Assembly (NCBI GenBank): GCA_026390015.1
Contig: JAPLGS010000138.1
Coordinates: forward strand, 1-64,000
Origin: Chloroflexota bacterium
Lineage (GTDB): Bacteria; Chloroflexota; Anaerolineae; Anaerolineales; Villigracilaceae
Reading direction: 5' to 3'
Length of the DNA: 64,000 bases
Shown here: in pieces, positions 62,453 through 64,000 of the stretch
Layout: each line of letters starts with the position of its first letter
Position numbering within the stretch: position 1 is the stretch's first letter
Made by a program: the position numbers and the translations under genes
Notes under the pieces: model-generated
Told to the model about the DNA's origin: nothing
What the model saw: only the letters and a program-made list of their open reading frames with translations
The model's database searches: none

Positions 62453-64000
62453 ATGCCAAATAATTATGTAAAGATATTCGACACTACATTAAGAGATGGC
62501 GAACAGTCACCGGGCGCGACGATGACTTCCGCTGAAAAACTGGAAGTTGCCCGCTCGCTGGCGCGCATGGGTGTGGACATTATCCAAGCTGGATTCCCTG
62601 CTGCCTCACCGGACGATCTGGAAGCTGTCAGACGAATTGCTATCGAAGTGGGCAACCCGCCCAAAGCGGAGCCTGATGCGAAAGTCCCCACCATCACAGG
62701 CCTGGCGCGCGCAAATAAATCCGATATCGATAAAGCCTGGGAGGCTGTCAAAGATGCGCAGAAGCCGCGCATTCATACATTCCTCGCCACTTCGCCGATC
62801 CACATGAAGCACAAACTCAAGATGGATCCCGAAGAAGTGGTAAACCGAGTTTCAGAGATGGTCGCGTATGCGCGGACCTTATGCGCGGATGTTGAATTCA
62901 GCCCCGAAGATGCGGGGCGCTCTGACCCTGAGTTTTTATATGTTGTTTTGGGCGAAGCGATCAAGTCTGGCGCGACAACGCTCAACATTCCCGACACGGT
63001 TGGCTACACCACGCCCGATGAATATTTTAAATTGATCGATGGTGTTATCAGGCACACGCCCGGCATGCACGATGGCATTACCGTTTCTGTGCATTGCCAT
63101 GATGATCTTGGTATGGCAACCGCGAATGCTCTCGCTGGAATTCAGGCTGGCGCGCGTCAGGCTGAAGTGACCATCAACGGCATTGGCGAACGCGCGGGCA
63201 ATACATCGCTCGAAGAAGTTGTGATGACGCTCAAGACCCGCCATCCGATTTTCAATCTTGAAACTGGAATCGAAACGCAGCAGCTTTCGCGCGTCAGTAA
63301 ATTGGTCAGCAATTATACGGGTATTGTTGTTCAGCCGAACAAAGCCATTGTTGGCGCGAACGCATTTGCGCATGAAGCGGGCATTCATCAGGATGGAATG
63401 CTCAAACATCAGGCTACGTATGAGATCATGCGCCCCGAAGATGTCGGCGTCAATCAAACTACATTGGTGATGGGTAAACATTCTGGCCGCGCCGCATTGC
63501 GCGCGCGTCTCGCCGTTATGGGACATTCGCTCGACGAAGCCGAACTCGATAAAGCATTTGTGCGTTTCAAAGAATTAGCCGACCGCAAGAAGGTTATCAC
63601 AGATGCCGATCTCGAAGCCGTGATCGCCGACGAATTCTATCGTCCGCGTGATGTGTATTATCTCGAAGGCTTGCAAGTTTCATGCGGCACGCTCGGCATG
63701 CCGACTGCCACCGTCCGTTTGCGCGGACCTGACCGCACCGTTTACAACTTCGCTTCGATGGGCACCGGCCCCGTCGACGCGACATACAAAGCCATCGACG
63801 CCATTGTCAAAACGCCGTGCAAACTTCTCGAGTTCAATATTCACGCCATCACCGCAGGCATTGACGCGCTCGGCGAAGTGACTGTCCGCATTCAAAGCGA
63901 TGGCAGCGGTGACACAAAAATGGACGCGCAAAGTGAACTCGAATATGCGCGCGTCTATGGCGGTCACGGCGCGGATATGGATATCATCGTCGCCAGCGCA
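62453..64000 (+). CDS. leuA: 2-isopropylmalate synthase (cut by window edge)
   Basis: 516 codons from ATG 62453 (AAAGGAGA upstream) are open to the last base, so the final residues and stop lie outside. Family landmarks: [14 protein letters not shown] start, [25 protein letters not shown] metal site, [20 protein letters not shown] with the catalytic-site histidine, and the start of the C-terminal leucine-binding domain (YHGHGADMD-like end). Condenses acetyl-CoA with 2-oxoisovalerate, first step of leucine synthesis. Fifth gene of the ilv-leu operon. Confidence 0.96.
   Translation, partial: MPNNYVKIFDTTLRDGEQSPGATMTSAEKLEVARSLARMGVDIIQAGFPAASPDDLEAVRRIAIEVGNPPKAEPDAKVPTITGLARANKSDIDKAWEAVKDAQKPRIHTFLATSPIHMKHKLKMDPEEVVNRVSEMVAYARTLCADVEFSPEDAGRSDPEFLYVVLGEAIKSGATTLNIPDTVGYTTPDEYFKLIDGVIRHTPGMHDGITVSVHCHDDLGMATANALAGIQAGARQAEVTINGIGERAGNTSLEEVVMTLKTRHPIFNLETGIETQQLSRVSKLVSNYTGIVVQPNKAIVGANAFAHEAGIHQDGMLKHQATYEIMRPEDVGVNQTTLVMGKHSGRAALRARLAVMGHSLDEAELDKAFVRFKELADRKKVITDADLEAVIADEFYRPRDVYYLEGLQVSCGTLGMPTATVRLRGPDRTVYNFASMGTGPVDATYKAIDAIVKTPCKLLEFNIHAITAGIDALGEVTVRIQSDGSGDTKMDAQSELEYARVYGGHGADMDIIVASA

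Overview
The window looks like chromosome of an uncultured Chloroflexota bacterium, most likely class Anaerolineae. The grounds are family-level impressions: Ser/Thr kinase with a PD40 propeller, Thr/Pro-rich 'TPTP' linkers in exported proteins, a thiolase plus DUF35 pair, an F420-type nitroreductase, and a TTKxTKxTKE-type repeat inside a gene. No rRNA or other phylogenetic marker is present, so this placement is inference.

Left chromosomal part (1-21.3 kb): a DUF35 protein, one IS4-superfamily (IS701-like) element with both ends, a Ser/Thr kinase, a PatB/MalY lyase, a thiolase, a PilZ protein, two tandem PlsC acyltransferases and a SulP transporter. A five-gene minus-strand operon follows: DppB permease, a DppC permease fused to a beta-propeller, dihydropyrimidinase, a carbonic-anhydrase-like protein and an F420-type reductase. 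Next come a LysM protein and rnhB with a glycosyltransferase and two unknowns, ending at tRNA-Pro(TGG).

Integrated island (about 21.24-54.10 kb, 32.8 kb): it is bounded by a 63-bp perfect direct repeat of most of tRNA-Pro, and a tyrosine integrase sits at the right end. No phage structural or conjugation genes were recognised. Contents: an N-truncated RecA-fold phage-type ATPase, a tightly overlapping cassette of small unknown genes, a multi-PAS diguanylate cyclase, a PrimPol-like protein between two gene-poor regions, a LuxR-type gene behind a LexA-like box, an operon of RecA-fold protein, small protein and PolB2-like polymerase with altered catalytic motif, an HD hydrolase, and a type I restriction system whose hsdMS and hsdR are separated by a sensor kinase, response regulator and membrane proteins. 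An 18-bp dyad (GTYTCYGRCGYCRGARAC) is scattered through the island, often just upstream of genes, and looks like the binding site of one island-wide factor. Several island genes are frameshifted or truncated.

Right chromosomal part (54.1-64 kb): a lipoprotein esterase, galE, an M50 peptidase, then a branched-chain amino acid operon ilvD-ilvB-ilvN-ilvC-leuA (leuA cut by the window edge). This operon is preceded by a promoter, a 34-codon leader peptide with an Ile/Val/Leu run, and an intrinsic terminator: the layout of a classical attenuator. Several genes in the window have a -10 box only 6-9 bases before the ATG, suggesting leaderless mRNAs.
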